Shown piece after piece: positions 36,440 to 45,663 of a stretch of 64,000 bases of DNA. Source of the DNA: JADFQT01 sp965216025 (GTDB lineage Bacteria; Chloroflexota; Dehalococcoidia; Lucifugimonadales; UBA3495); NCBI GenBank assembly GCA_965216025.1, contig CBDCEX010000014.1, forward strand, positions 303,028 through 367,027, in the 5' to 3' direction. The notes below the pieces were generated by a model that saw only the letters and a program-made list of their open reading frames with translations, was not told where the DNA came from and did no database searches. The position numbers and the translations under genes are program-made. The first letter of the stretch is position 1; each line of letters begins with the position of its first letter.

Positions 36440-39302
36440 CTAGTCCGCCGAGGTACTTGTAGCCACCCAGACCGTTCGCGGAGGCATAGCTGGAGCTGAT
36501 AACGCCAAAGTCATTGCTTCCCACCAGTCCACCGACACACCCGTAGCCGGAGACGCTGCCGCTGGCGTAGCTGTGACTAACCGTGCCGTTATTGGAACCT
36601 ACCAGCGGGGCAACAAAATCTCTGCCCTCCACTTTGACGTTGAGCAATCTGGTTGCGCGAATAACGCCGGATTCGCTGACGCTGCCGAAAAGGCCGAATC
36701 CACCCGCGGAGGAAGTTTCTGCGTGGGCTTCCGGGGTGATAAGCAGGTTACTGACAGCGTGTTCATTGCCGTTGAATGTGGCGGCGAAGGGGTGCCGCCC
36801 GCCGCCGATCGCCTGCCACCCCTTACTCTCGGTCCACTCTGCACTGACAGTACCCGAGGCATAGCTGTCAGCATCATTGAAGTCCAGCGTTCGGGCCAGT
36901 TCGTAGCCTCGGCAGTCGTTGCAAACCACCCCATCAGCAGATGCGGGAAAGGCGGCGGCGTATGCATTCTTGAACGTTCCCTCCGGTATGCCGTTACCGT
37001 CCAGGTCGTAGCGGATGGCGACCAACTGCTCCAGAAATTCGATTTCGATCAGCCCATCGGCGTCGCTGTCATGCCCTCCATTAAACGGTTGCGGAGTTAC
37101 GGTGATCTCCGAATCTGAGGGGTGCAGGTGGTCGACAAGCAGCCGCACGATCTCCGGGCCCGCACCGTGGCGTTGGGCCATGTCCAGAGGCGTCAGCCCC
37201 TTGCTATTCTCGACCCGCGCATCGGCCCCGGATGCCAGCAACAACTCCACAACCTCCGGGAAGGCCTTGGATGATGAGGCCGCGCGGTGCAGGGTGGTGG
37301 ATCCCTCAATGTCGCGGGCCATGACATCGGCCCCGCGCTCCAGCAGCAACGCCGTCGTAGCGGGGTGCCCGTCCACATACGAATCCACCGACCCGAACAG
37401 GGGTGTCTCGCCAAAGTCGTTCCGAGCATCAAGCTCCGCTCCCCAATCCAGCAACAGCCGCACCGTCTCCAGCCCCTCCGTGCCGGAAGCGAACTGGCTC
37501 GCCAGATGGAGAGCCGTATCCCCGTGACCGCCCCTGGCATGGAGGTCCGCGCCCCGCCCCAGCAGGACCGCGACGGACACCAGGCTTCCCTTCTCCGCGG
37601 CCCTGTGCAGCGGGCTCCAACCGAAGTGCCTCTCCGCTATATTGGGGTCCGCGCCCCGGTCCAGCAGGAACTCCACCGCCGTATCGGAGTAGGGGTTCCA
37701 CGCCACCAACTTGTACAGCGGCGTCTCTCCCTTGCCGTCCTGAGCATTAACGTCTGCGCCCGCGTCCAACTGCCGCTGGATGTCCGTTATGGTGGCGTCG
37801 TCCCAGAAGTCGTTGGTGAGCCAAGTCCCGAACTCGCCGCACAACTCCGGCATGACGTCGGTGTCCACCAGCCAACCCATCCGGCTGGCTGCCTGACACG
37901 CCGACTCGCCCCGGCTGTTGTACGCCCCAACGTCCGAACCCCTCGACAGCAATAACCGCACCACATCCGGCGTCCTGCTGCCCGCTGCAGCAGCAAGCAG
38001 GGGCGTCTCGCGGTCGTTGCTCAGAGCCTCGATATCCGCACCCTGGTCAAGGAGGAACTCCACCATGTCCGTCGCTCCAACGGGCGGGCGCTCGCTGCCG
38101 AGCATGGCAACCAACTCGCGGAACACATCATCCTCTGCGTCGTACGTCACGGCCAGATGCAGGGGTGTCCGGCCCTCGTTGTCCTGGGCATGGATGTCCA
38201 CCCCCTGGTCCAACAGCAGCTGGGCCACCTCTGTCGCGGTGCCTTTGGCATAGCCGGTGGTCATCACGGACACGGCGAAGTGCAGGGGTGTCCAACCCCA
38301 GGAGCGGCTCCGAAGGCGAACGTCGGCACCGTACTCCAGCAGCGCCTGCACCACCAAGGGGTCTCCGCCCATAGCCGCTTGGAACAGGGGAGGCCCGGAA
38401 CCTTCATCATGACCGGCGTTCGGGTCGAACCCCCGCTCCAGCAGCAACCTGACCACGTCGGAGGCTCCGGAAAAGGCCGCCAGATGCAGGAGCGCGAAAC
38501 TCGACTCGTCCTCCCCCTCGGTGCCCGCCCCTTGGTCCAGCAGGAACTCTACGACCGCCGCCTGCCCGTTGGAGATCACCGCCTTCGACAGCGGCGTGCG
38601 GCCATGCTCGGTCTCGCCATCGAGTTGCGCCCCATTGTCCAGGAGCAGGTCCGCCACGCGGGGGTCCGGGTTGGTGGCCGCAGCCGAGTGCAGGGGAGTC
38701 TCGCCCCTTTCGTCTAAACCGTGAACCTCTGAACCGCTATCTATCAGCAGGCTGACCATCTCCAGGCTGTTGAAGCCCGCCGCCCAATGCAGAGGCATCC
38801 GGCCCCGTGCGTCCAGGGTCATGATGTCCGCGCCCTGATCCAGCAGCAGCCGCATTACCGCCGAGTCCGGGTTGACCGCCGCGACGATATGCAGTGGGGC
38901 CAGTCCGTCCCCGTCCAGCGCGTGGAAATCCGTGCCACGGTCCAGCGTGGCCCGAGCTTCCTGGACGCCGGCATTGCTCCAGAAGTTGTCCTGGAATGGA
39001 CGCTCCGGAATCGGCATTGCTTGTGTATCCGCCGAGTCGGGAGGCGGGGGTGATGTGGGCCTCTCCGTGGGCATGGGCCGTCCTGATGGCGGAGTTGCCG
39101 TCGGTGTTGGGCCCAGAGTGGGAACTTTCGTTGGGGCGAGCTTCACCGTTGGGGTTGAATCCGGCATTGGGATTGGCGTCGTCGTCAGGGTTGGTTCTGC
39201 CGCCTCAGTCGGAGCCCTCTCTTCATCCTCCGGGGACAACCACTGGCACCCCGCCAGCAGCATCACCAGCAAACCAATCCCAAGAAGTCTGCCGATGTTC
39301 AT

Positions 39303-39750
39303 ACTCCCTCCCGGGAAAGAATCATTCGGATGTTTAGCCTTCGCGCCGCCGCTCATCGCCAGCATCAGTGGTCCCCTCCCCGCCACAGGCCGAATCCCGA
39401 CCGCGCCAGACCACGCGGGGGAGAGTCAATCCCCTGCGGCTTCGCATACAGAATGTTACCGAACTCCAGAGCCCCCCATATTGCGAAGCGACAATTCTTC
39501 CAAGCACCTCCTCTCAGGCGACCGGGGCCGGTGTAGCACCACCGGCCCTTCAGCTTGGGAAGCCCCACCCCTTCATCCGTTGCCAACGCCTGTCGCCACA
39601 TCCGGACTCCGTCCAGTCAGAGTACCATCTGCACTTCTCTCCCGGTTGTAACAGAAACACCTGTTTTTGATACAATGACCTAAACTAGGGTTTTGGTGCA
39701 GCGTGGACCCTGCACCAAAACCCCCGCATTTTTGGGCAGGGGCAAAACCC
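39303..39750. other. Intergenic region before the resolvase
   Basis: About 450 bp between the divergent ankyrin lipoprotein and resolvase genes. It holds their promoters and a long palindrome (39688-39723) listed separately. No coding motif seen. Confidence 0.45.
39688..39723. repeat. 14-bp perfect palindrome upstream of the resolvase gene
   Basis: GGGTTTTGGTGCAG (39688-39701) and CTGCACCAAAACCC (39710-39723) with an 8-base centre, ending 27 bp before the resolvase ATG. The position suggests a recombination (res-like) or autoregulatory site; a terminator is less likely because no T-run follows. Confidence 0.6.
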
Positions 39751-40367
39751 ATGATTTACGGCTACATCCGCACCTCCCGGCCCGCCGTCGACGGCCTGGC
39801 CGGAATGCACCCCGAAACCCAGGTCCGGGCCCTGGCCGATGCCGGCGTGGAGCCAGCCAACATCGTTTCAGATGTGGGAGTCTCCGGCTCCGTTCCGGCC
39901 GGCGAACGTCCGGGGTGGACCGGCCTTGATGCCCGCCTGCTGCGCGGCGATACCGTCACCGTCGCCGCCCTGGACCGGATCAGCCGCAACCGGGTTGAAC
40001 TAGTGGCCGTCGTGGAGTCCCTGCACCAGCGCGGGGTGGGCATCGCCTCCCTGGCTCCCTCCGAGTCCTGGCTCCACCCCCTCGGCGCCCACACCCCACC
40101 GAGGTCGAGCAAATGATGGGCGAGATAATCCTGCGGGTGATGGCCTGGGCGGCGCAGGCGGAACTGGAGTCGATCAAGCGCCGCATTGCAGCCGGAGTCC
40201 GGCTGGCGGCGGAGGAGGGCCGGTTCCCGGGCCGTCCCAAGGCACTGACCGCCGATCAGACCGCCGCCATCCGCCTGCTGCGCCGCAACGGGCAGTCCCA
40301 GTCCGCGGTGGCAAGGACGTTCGGCGTCTCCCGCCAGACCGTCTGGCGCGCCGAGCAGCCGGAGTAG
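39751..40367 (+). pseudogene. Small serine recombinase (resolvase), one frameshift
   Basis: MIYGYIRTSRPAVDGLAGMH holds the catalytic serine. It is followed by ALADAGVEPANIVSDVGVSG, LLRGDTVTVAALDRISRN and ALDRISRNRVELVAVVESLH, the resolvase core. The frame breaks at a C-run near 40070-40090 and continues one frame over as TEVEQMMGEIILRVMAWAAQ, AELESIKRRI (long helix E) and a helix-turn-helix QSQSAVARTFGVSRQTVWRA. Total length of about 205 residues is normal for a Tn3/Hin-type recombinase. A one-base error or a real inactivating mutation cannot be told apart. Confidence 0.85.
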
Positions 40368-40605
40368 CGGCCCGGGCGCCTCGGCCTAGCCCTGACCGGA
40401 GGGCGGTTTGCATTCAGTGCGGTCTGGCCGGCTCACGCTGCCGCCACATCAAGGACCGGGGCGGTGCCGCCTGATGAAGGAACCGGTGGACAGGCGATGG
40501 AAAGCCGGACGCAAAGCCGGACCGGCGGCCCCGACCCGTGACCATGTGTTACCATCGGGAAGAGGACCCTCAACCAATCCGCTTGATGCCGTTCAGGGGT
40601 TTGAA

Positions 40606-41361
40606 ATGACCAACGCAAGACTCGCCCGCGTCCCCAGGCCGGACATCGACTACGCCAGTCTGTCCTTCAATCCCGACGATCCTGATCCCCTGCCGGAGGC
40701 CATGTATCAGTATCCGATATTGCTGGAAATCCTCCCCATCCTGGGCGCCCATCTGAACCGGCTCTACTCCCGGGAAGGGGTCTTCCACGGCAGCAACACC
40801 TTCATCTGCTACGACCCGGGCAACCTGAACGTCAGAGTCGGCCCCGACTTCTACTTCGCCTCTGGCGTGGATGCCCCGGCCATCGAGGGGACCAAGCTGT
40901 ACCTGCCCTGGGAGGTGGGGAAGCCCCCGGACTTCGTGCTGGAAATCGCCTCGGAGAGCACGGCGGAGCACGACGTGACCGGCAAGCGGCAGATCTACGC
41001 GGAGATCGGCGTTCCCGAATACTGGCGCTTCGACCGGAGCGGAGGGGACTACTACGGTGAACCCCTGGCCGGGGAGCGGCTGGTCGACGGAATCTACCAA
41101 CCGGTGCCGCTGAGCGGCGAGCCGGACGGCATCCTCAAGGGATACAGCCCGGCGCTGCGGCTCAGCCTGTGCTGGGACAACGAGATGCTCCGGTTCTACG
41201 ACCCTGAGAGCGGTGACTACCTGCGCAACTTCGAGGCGGAGCAGGCCCGCGCCGACTCCGAGCAGGCCGCCCGGCAAGCGGAGCAGGCTGCTCGGAAGAG
41301 GGCCGAGGCCCGGGTACGGGAGCTGCAGGAAGAACTGGAACGAAGGAACCGGGAAAGCTGA
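40606..41361 (+). CDS. Uma2-family endonuclease (DUF820, PD-(D/E)XK fold)
   Basis: A 251-residue protein from ATG 40606; in-frame codons upstream to 40408 lack a ribosome site and look non-coding. Motifs are NVRVGPDFYFASGVDAP (metal aspartate), PDFVLEIASESTAEHDVTGK (D/ExK region) and IYAEIGVPEYWRFD, the usual Uma2 order. The C-terminus is a charged coiled coil rich in EQA/R. Uma2 proteins are nuclease-fold proteins abundant in cyanobacteria and Chloroflexota, often in mobile regions; physiological role unknown. Confidence 0.9.
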   Translation: MTNARLARVPRPDIDYASLSFNPDDPDPLPEAMYQYPILLEILPILGAHLNRLYSREGVFHGSNTFICYDPGNLNVRVGPDFYFASGVDAPAIEGTKLYLPWEVGKPPDFVLEIASESTAEHDVTGKRQIYAEIGVPEYWRFDRSGGDYYGEPLAGERLVDGIYQPVPLSGEPDGILKGYSPALRLSLCWDNEMLRFYDPESGDYLRNFEAEQARADSEQAARQAEQAARKRAEARVRELQEELERRNRES

Positions 41362-41822
41362 AGGGACGAACGGCACTGGTCACTGCGGGGCTGGAGACGA
41401 TGGTGCGGCGGCTCAGGTCGGCGCGGGCCTGAGGTTTCTGGGGTTGCCCGGGGCTGCCGACTCCGCCTGGAGGGCGGCGGGCGAACGCTGCTCCGAGTGC
41501 GATCAGGTGGGGGTCGCGATCAACCCCGGGACGATCCAGGAGGACCACTGGGTCACCGGAGTATTCCTGATGACGCCCACCGGGCAGGAACCCGGAGAGG
41601 GATGCGGCGGACCCTGAGGAGACCGCTGCCTGAGGTGGCGGCCACCCTGGAGCGAAGGTGATCGTGCTGGGGCGGAACGTGGGGACCACGATGTTGCATG
41701 GGAGAGGGAATCCTGACCATACGAACTTCCCCGACCCACAGGATTGTGGATGAGCAGCTCCAAACCTGAGGCATCCGCAGCGCGACATTGTCAAAGAGGG
41801 GTAAAACAACCTGCTATACTCC
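41362..41822. other. Intergenic, nothing convincing
   Basis: About 460 bp between the Uma2 and HNH genes. GC-rich frames are open on both strands but lack motifs. Just before the HNH gene the sequence becomes AT-rich (around 41800-41820, CTGCTATACT), a possible -10 region. Confidence 0.4.
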
Positions 41823-42521
41823 ATGAATCAGCACAGAACGACGGACGGACGGACGGACGGAGCAGAAACGAACATGACGACAGCAAAAGCCGTCTGCAGG
41901 TTCTATTCATGCAGTGAGAATCTGAAACCCGGGCACTACCTCTGCACCAAGCACTGGAAGATGGAGAAGGAAGGGACCATCAGCAAGTGCGAGCAGTACA
42001 AGGACGCCAAGTACCCGCTCTGCATCTCCTGTAACCAGACCAAGGGGGAAACATCAACCGCCGGGCAGCGCACCGCAAGAACGGATAAGGGCGAGGCACA
42101 GGCCAAGCGAAAATATGACGTTCCCCAGGCAGACACCTTTGCCCAGCGGTCCGCCATGCTGGAGGAGGACCGGAAGGCCGAGGACAAGAGGCAACTCTTT
42201 CACGACCAGCAGATGAAGTGCGCCTACTGCGGAAAAGTGTACAAGTACAACGAACTCGAGATAGAACACATCATCCCCAAAAAACTCGGCGGTCCCGACC
42301 ACATCAGGAACTCGCAACTGGCCTGCCGGACCTGCAACCTGGCGAAGGGAACAATGACCGACATCGAATTCCGTCAGAAGAACGCAAGCCTCCTTCCCCA
42401 GAAGGAAAGAACGCCGGCCAGTCCTCCAATCGACCCGAAGTTGCTTCAGGTCCAGGGAAAACACCAGTACCCGAAGGGAAGGGGGAACCGCACCGGCAGA
42501 ACTCCGGGAACCAGGAGCTGA
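41823..42521 (+). CDS. HNH endonuclease-domain protein
   Basis: A 232-residue protein. The core LEIEHIIPKKLGGPDHIRNS followed by QLACRTCNLAKGTMTDIEF is a complete HNH site (EIEHIIP, N, N/H). It has paired cysteines CAYCGK before it and CRTCN inside it for structural zinc. Two further Cys/His clusters (CRFYSCSENLKPGHYLCTKH, CISCNQTKGE) near the N-terminus suggest another zinc knuckle. The start at 41823 lies within a run of GACG units encoding TDGRTDG; ATG 41874 (MTTAKAVC) is an alternative start. It may be a homing or restriction-type nuclease. Confidence 0.85.
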   Translation: MNQHRTTDGRTDGAETNMTTAKAVCRFYSCSENLKPGHYLCTKHWKMEKEGTISKCEQYKDAKYPLCISCNQTKGETSTAGQRTARTDKGEAQAKRKYDVPQADTFAQRSAMLEEDRKAEDKRQLFHDQQMKCAYCGKVYKYNELEIEHIIPKKLGGPDHIRNSQLACRTCNLAKGTMTDIEFRQKNASLLPQKERTPASPPIDPKLLQVQGKHQYPKGRGNRTGRTPGTRS

Positions 42522-43538
42522 CGAGCCCGGAGACGACGAGCCCGGAGCTGGCGCCAGAAGCATCACCAGACCATGAGAGCAGGCATGCCGCGAGAGAATG
42601 AGACCGGACCCTGCTGAACGGGTCGCGGATCACCATCCTGCACAACCATATCGACCTGGACGACGAGAAGCACTGGATCGAGTTCGGAGAGCTGCGGTGC
42701 CCGGGATACGGCGCCGTCCACCAGGGCTATGCGCTGCACTTCAGACAGGGTGGAACCCCCGTCCCCTTCGTCGGAAGGCGCTGCTGCTTCCAGATGGGCA
42801 CCTGGAGATGTGCGACCACCCGGAAGCCCTGACCCGGGTGGAGGACCGACCGTTCAACGGGTGCGAGGTAATACGAGAATGCAGCCCGCGAACAGCAGGG
42901 CCTGCCCGCTCCGGAATCCGCCAAGTCCACAGCCAAGCGCCGGCCCTGGGTCTGAACCGATCGTCCCATCAGGACGGCCTCCTACCGGTGGTCAGGTTTC
43001 GGCCTGGACGGTCCGTCTCACCGGCGGCCGTGATGCCGGAGGCAGCTGACCACGAATGCCAGGAAGATCACTCATAAAAAGAGCCAGGCGCCGATGGATG
43101 GTCGGCGCCTGGCTGGCGTTCGGTACCGGCTCGGCCATTCCCTGGTGGGAAACCCGAATGCCGGTTGGCGGCCCGGTCAGCAACTCTGCCTGTTCTCAGG
43201 GCGGCTCTGATTGCGGGAAACGAATCAGGCCGCGGCAGCGTCACCCACCGGGCCAACCATGTCACCCTGCCATCTATGGTTCAGCGTGATCAGCGAAACC
43301 ACTTCCCACCTCCGGTGCCGACGGGCTTGGCGCCCCTCGGTTCGCAACGACTGGGGTGTCCCGTCCACCCCAGCGTTCACAATATATACTATACTATAAG
43401 GCAATAACTATCAACCACACGTTTCTGCGAGAGAAGTGCATTAGGTGGGAACAGGGTCAATCCCAAACCGGATAAAACACCCCAACATGCTATCTTTACC
43501 TCCTCAACCATATAAGACTCTACTACCAGGAAACAGCG
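42522..43538. other. Long stretch with a possible gene remnant and a hairpin
   Basis: About 1 kb. Between 42605 and 42900 two successive frames give protein-like text (ITILHNHIDLDDEKHWIEFG, ELRCPGYGAVHQGYALHFR, then one frame over LLLPDGHLEMCDHPEALTRV) suggesting a decayed unknown gene with one frameshift and no start codon. The remainder, apart from the hairpin at 43082-43114, shows nothing. AT-rich sequence near 43380-43400 may contain the promoter of the next gene. Confidence 0.35.
43082..43114 (-). terminator. Strong hairpin, reads as a minus-strand terminator
   Basis: AGCCAGGCGCCGA (43082-43094) and TCGGCGCCTGGCT (43102-43114) form a perfect 13-bp stem with a 7-base loop. On the minus strand it is followed by CTTTTTATG, giving a short U-tract; on the plus strand no U-tract follows. 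No clear minus-strand gene lies upstream, so its natural context is uncertain. Confidence 0.55.
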
Positions 43539-44604
43539 ATGCCTCGAGAATCCCTCCTGAAACTCACCCAAGCTACAACCATCGGTCTCGGACTTCTGCT
43601 TGCACTGACCACCGCGTTCTCCACCGGATGCATCACCCCACAACCGACACCTGAAACTACCCCCAATCCAACTGCCACTATAGCACCTGCCGAATTTCTC
43701 TACCCGCAAAGCAATCTCCCAACCCACACACCCACCGCAACGACGCCTACGTACGACATCCCCCACGGACGCCTCCTCGCTTACGGGGACCACGTTGGCG
43801 AATTCGGCGGTATCCATTACGAAGGAGGCAACCCGCGCGGCACGATGCACATCAACATGACCGAAGGCAACTTCGACCCAGCACTCATCCCGGAAGCCAG
43901 GGAAAGGTTCGACAGGTTCTACCGCCACGTCCCAGACCAGAAGATAGTGGTCCACAAGGCCCAATATCCCTGGAGCCGGCTCGAAGAATGGAAAGACACA
44001 ATCAGCAAAGCAAAAGCGGGCAACAACACCCTCGGCATCTACAGTTGGGGAGTCAGCCAGGGAGACCGCCTCATAACCCTCGACGCCGCACCGATGCGCG
44101 GCAACCGCGAGCGAATAGAAGCGATCATCGCAACTACAGACGTTCCACGAGACGCCATCCAGGTCAGCATAGGGTGCGATCGCGCCCGCGCCGAACTCAC
44201 AGCGGAAAAGGTCAGCCCCAACTTCAAGGACACCTTCGCCTACTCGGTCGAAGCCCAGCCGCGCGCGATATGGCGAGACCGTGGACCTGAAGCTCATCAT
44301 CCGCAACCAGACATCGGAGCCAGCCCATATTTACGGGGGCTACAACAGCCTCCATTTCGTTATCTCCAACGAAAGCGGAGAAAACGTCTGGCACTGACAA
44401 TGCGGCAAAGTATACACATTAGCCCTTCGCTCACAGTGGGTATCACCAGACAAACCGCTGGAATTCACCGGAGACTGGGAGCAGATAGACACGGAAGGCT
44501 ATCCAGTCCCACCGGGCGTCTACCACATCAGAGGAGCCCTGGACATGGATTATCCTGAAAGACTGGTAACGGACCCGATCATGATAGAGATACTGCCTCC
44601 GTAA
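43539..44604 (+). pseudogene. Lipoprotein with BsuPI-like C-terminal domain, frameshift plus in-frame TGA
   Basis: ATG 43539 encodes a signal peptide (ATTIGLGLLLALTTAFSTGC) with a lipobox cysteine and a Pro/Thr-rich stalk. An unrecognised domain follows (VGEFGGIHYEGGNPRGTMHI, then QKIVVHKAQYPWSRLEEWKD). At about 44268 the frame shifts and continues as YGETVDLKLIIRNQTSEPAH, then NESGENVWH, a TGA at 44395-44397, then QCGKVYTLALRSQWVSPDKP and VPPGVYHIRGALDMDYPERL to TAA at 44604. This second part matches the BsuPI-type intracellular proteinase-inhibitor domain (EVWxW, G-x-Y-x-V-RG pattern), where the TGA sits at an expected Trp. Two lesions point to real decay. Confidence 0.7.
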
Positions 44605-45134
44605 CAGCTTAAACACTAACAAGTAACAGGCTCAACCTTCCTAACTTAAAGCTCCACTTTTCCCTTCAACGACCTAATGCACTTCGCTATTCTGCCTCGG
44701 TTATGTCCAAAAACTTCAACACCAGGGAAATCTCTCCAGACTGCCCAAAGCCGGGGCGGTTCCCTGGATGCGCTGCCGGCTGGTCCTGATATAGCCGTAA
44801 GTCGTCATGCCGGGATTATCCCTTTATGTGACGGGCTGGCCCAATGGGGGAATGACAGTTGTGTGACAGTCACGCAAAGGGGCGTTTGCGTGACGACAGC
44901 GGAGAGGGGGAGAAGGCCGGTCAAGGGCGATAGCGACAGCGCCTCGTCGCTCCGGCATCCTTCATGCGGATGGCCAGCTGCACCTGGTACCGGTTAGGAA
45001 GCAGCAGCGTCCCCGGGTCTTGCCGCCGCCAGCCCCTCCTTGGTGCGCCGGCGTGCCCCCTCGCTGGTGTTATGCTCTGTGCACGCCACTCTTTTTGGCG
45101 CGTAGGTTTCCCCTACAACGAGGAGATGAAAACG
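44605..45134. other. Intergenic, with one perfect inverted repeat
   Basis: About 530 bp. GTCACGCAAA (44869-44878) and TTTGCGTGAC (44885-44894) form a 10-bp perfect inverted repeat with a 6-base centre, a possible operator or hairpin. A GTCATGCCGGGA segment near 44806 recalls the REP-like repeat at 5303. No gene seen. Confidence 0.45.
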
Positions 45135-45296
45135 ATGGAAACGTTGACTCTGACCCTGCACAAGACCAAGGACACGAAGAACAAGGTCGTGTACGGCACC
45201 AAGGACGGCGACGTCATCCAGAGCGTCTACATCGACAAGGACGCTCTGGGCGACGTTCCACCGGCCACGCTCCAGGTGGTCATATCCCCGCAGTAA
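45135..45296 (+). CDS. Small protein of unknown function (53 aa)
   Basis: METLTLTLHKTKDTKNKVVY continues with GTKDGDVIQSVYIDKDALGD and ends VPPATLQVVISPQ. The ATG at 45135 lies nine bases after GAGGAG (45120-45125); an ATG at 45126 is too close to the site. The pattern of alternating beta strands (TLTLTLHK, VVYG, SVYIDK, LQVVI) resembles short single-domain proteins often seen near defence or phage genes in Chloroflexota, but I cannot name a family. Codon use matches the neighbourhood. Probably a real gene. Confidence 0.6.
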   Translation: METLTLTLHKTKDTKNKVVYGTKDGDVIQSVYIDKDALGDVPPATLQVVISPQ

Positions 45297-45423
45297 GCCC
45301 GGGCAGCCTCCCTGGCTAGGGAACCGCGCTGGCGCGTCGCCCCGGTGAAAACGAGGCAAAGCAGCCGTCTCTCATCCCGGGCCTCATCAGCTCGTGGACC
45401 AGGGCGGCGGCGGGTTCCGCGGT

Positions 45424-45454
45424 AGCTCGGAGGTCAGCAGGTGGCCTCCGAGCT
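45424..45454. repeat. Perfect 10-bp inverted repeat
   Basis: AGCTCGGAGG (45424-45433) and CCTCCGAGCT (45445-45454) with an 11-base centre. It lies between the small 53-aa protein gene and the CRISPR-like block. Function unknown. Confidence 0.45.
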
Positions 45455-45537
45455 CAGGCCCCGGGCTTCCCGGCCCCCGTGGGCTTGGGAATGGTCCCGG
45501 AGGGTCTGTGCGGCCAGTTCCAGCCACCGCGTCCCGC

Positions 45538-45625
45538 CGGTCTCCCCGCGCCTGCGGGGTCTGCAGTATTTCCACGGCCTGGGTGGAGGGGGGAACCGGT
45601 CCATCCCCTCTATGCGGGCGAACCC
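45538..45625 (-). CRISPR. Two degenerate type I-E-like CRISPR repeats, 3' of FN3 gene A
   Basis: Read on the minus strand, unit one (ending at 45538) contains GACCCCGCAGGCGCGGGGA and then GACCGG. Unit two (45597-45625) reads GGTTCGCCCGCATAGAGGGG and then ATGGACCG. Both follow the I-E form ACCCCGC-N4-GCGGGGAT-GGACCG. Unit starts are 59 bp apart, and unit one lacks two bases, so the original step would be 61 bp (29 + 32). The array ends about 105 bp beyond the stop of FN3 gene A. Confidence 0.6.
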
Positions 45626-45663
45626 GGAGGGCCGGGGAGAGATGTCTCCCCGGCCCTCCGGGT
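45622..45663. repeat. 19-bp perfect hairpin with 4-base loop
   Basis: ACCCGGAGGGCCGGGGAGA (45622-45640) and TCTCCCCGGCCCTCCGGGT (45645-45663) with loop GATG. The hairpin lies 68 bp past the minus-strand stop of FN3 gene A and overlaps the edge of the CRISPR-like unit. It is very stable and without a U-tract; it may act as an RNA end, a transcription block or a single-strand recombination site. Confidence 0.65.

Larger units (their letters stand above)
34480..39302 (-). pseudogene. Ankyrin-repeat + GLUG lipoprotein, split by IS701 and cut by ISAs1-b
   Basis: ATG at 39302 follows GGGAGGGAGT. The signal peptide IGRLLGIGLLVMLLAGC ends in a lipobox, then a Pro/Thr-rich stalk leads to more than a dozen ankyrin repeats (G-x-TPLHxAA, VxLLLDxGAD), ending near VRLLVDHLHP. 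A DSDADGLIEI acidic loop and GLUG repeats (GGLVGSNNGTVSHSYASGSV type) follow. At CTAG 36440 an IS701 element intervenes; the GLUG part resumes at 34983 and runs to 34480, where ISAs1-b cuts it before a natural stop. Without the IS701 the frame is continuous (YLGGLAGCNN). A surface-anchored protein-binding role is likely by domain type. Confidence 0.88.

Noticed and set aside
41213..41617. 134-residue plus-strand frame overlapping the end of the Uma2 gene
   Set aside because: The first half is out of frame with the Uma2 coiled coil, and the second half has no motif or ribosome site.
43389..44306. Long minus-strand frame (305 aa)
   Set aside because: It is antisense to the lipoprotein, which has a clear signal peptide and lipobox; the antisense frame has no motif.
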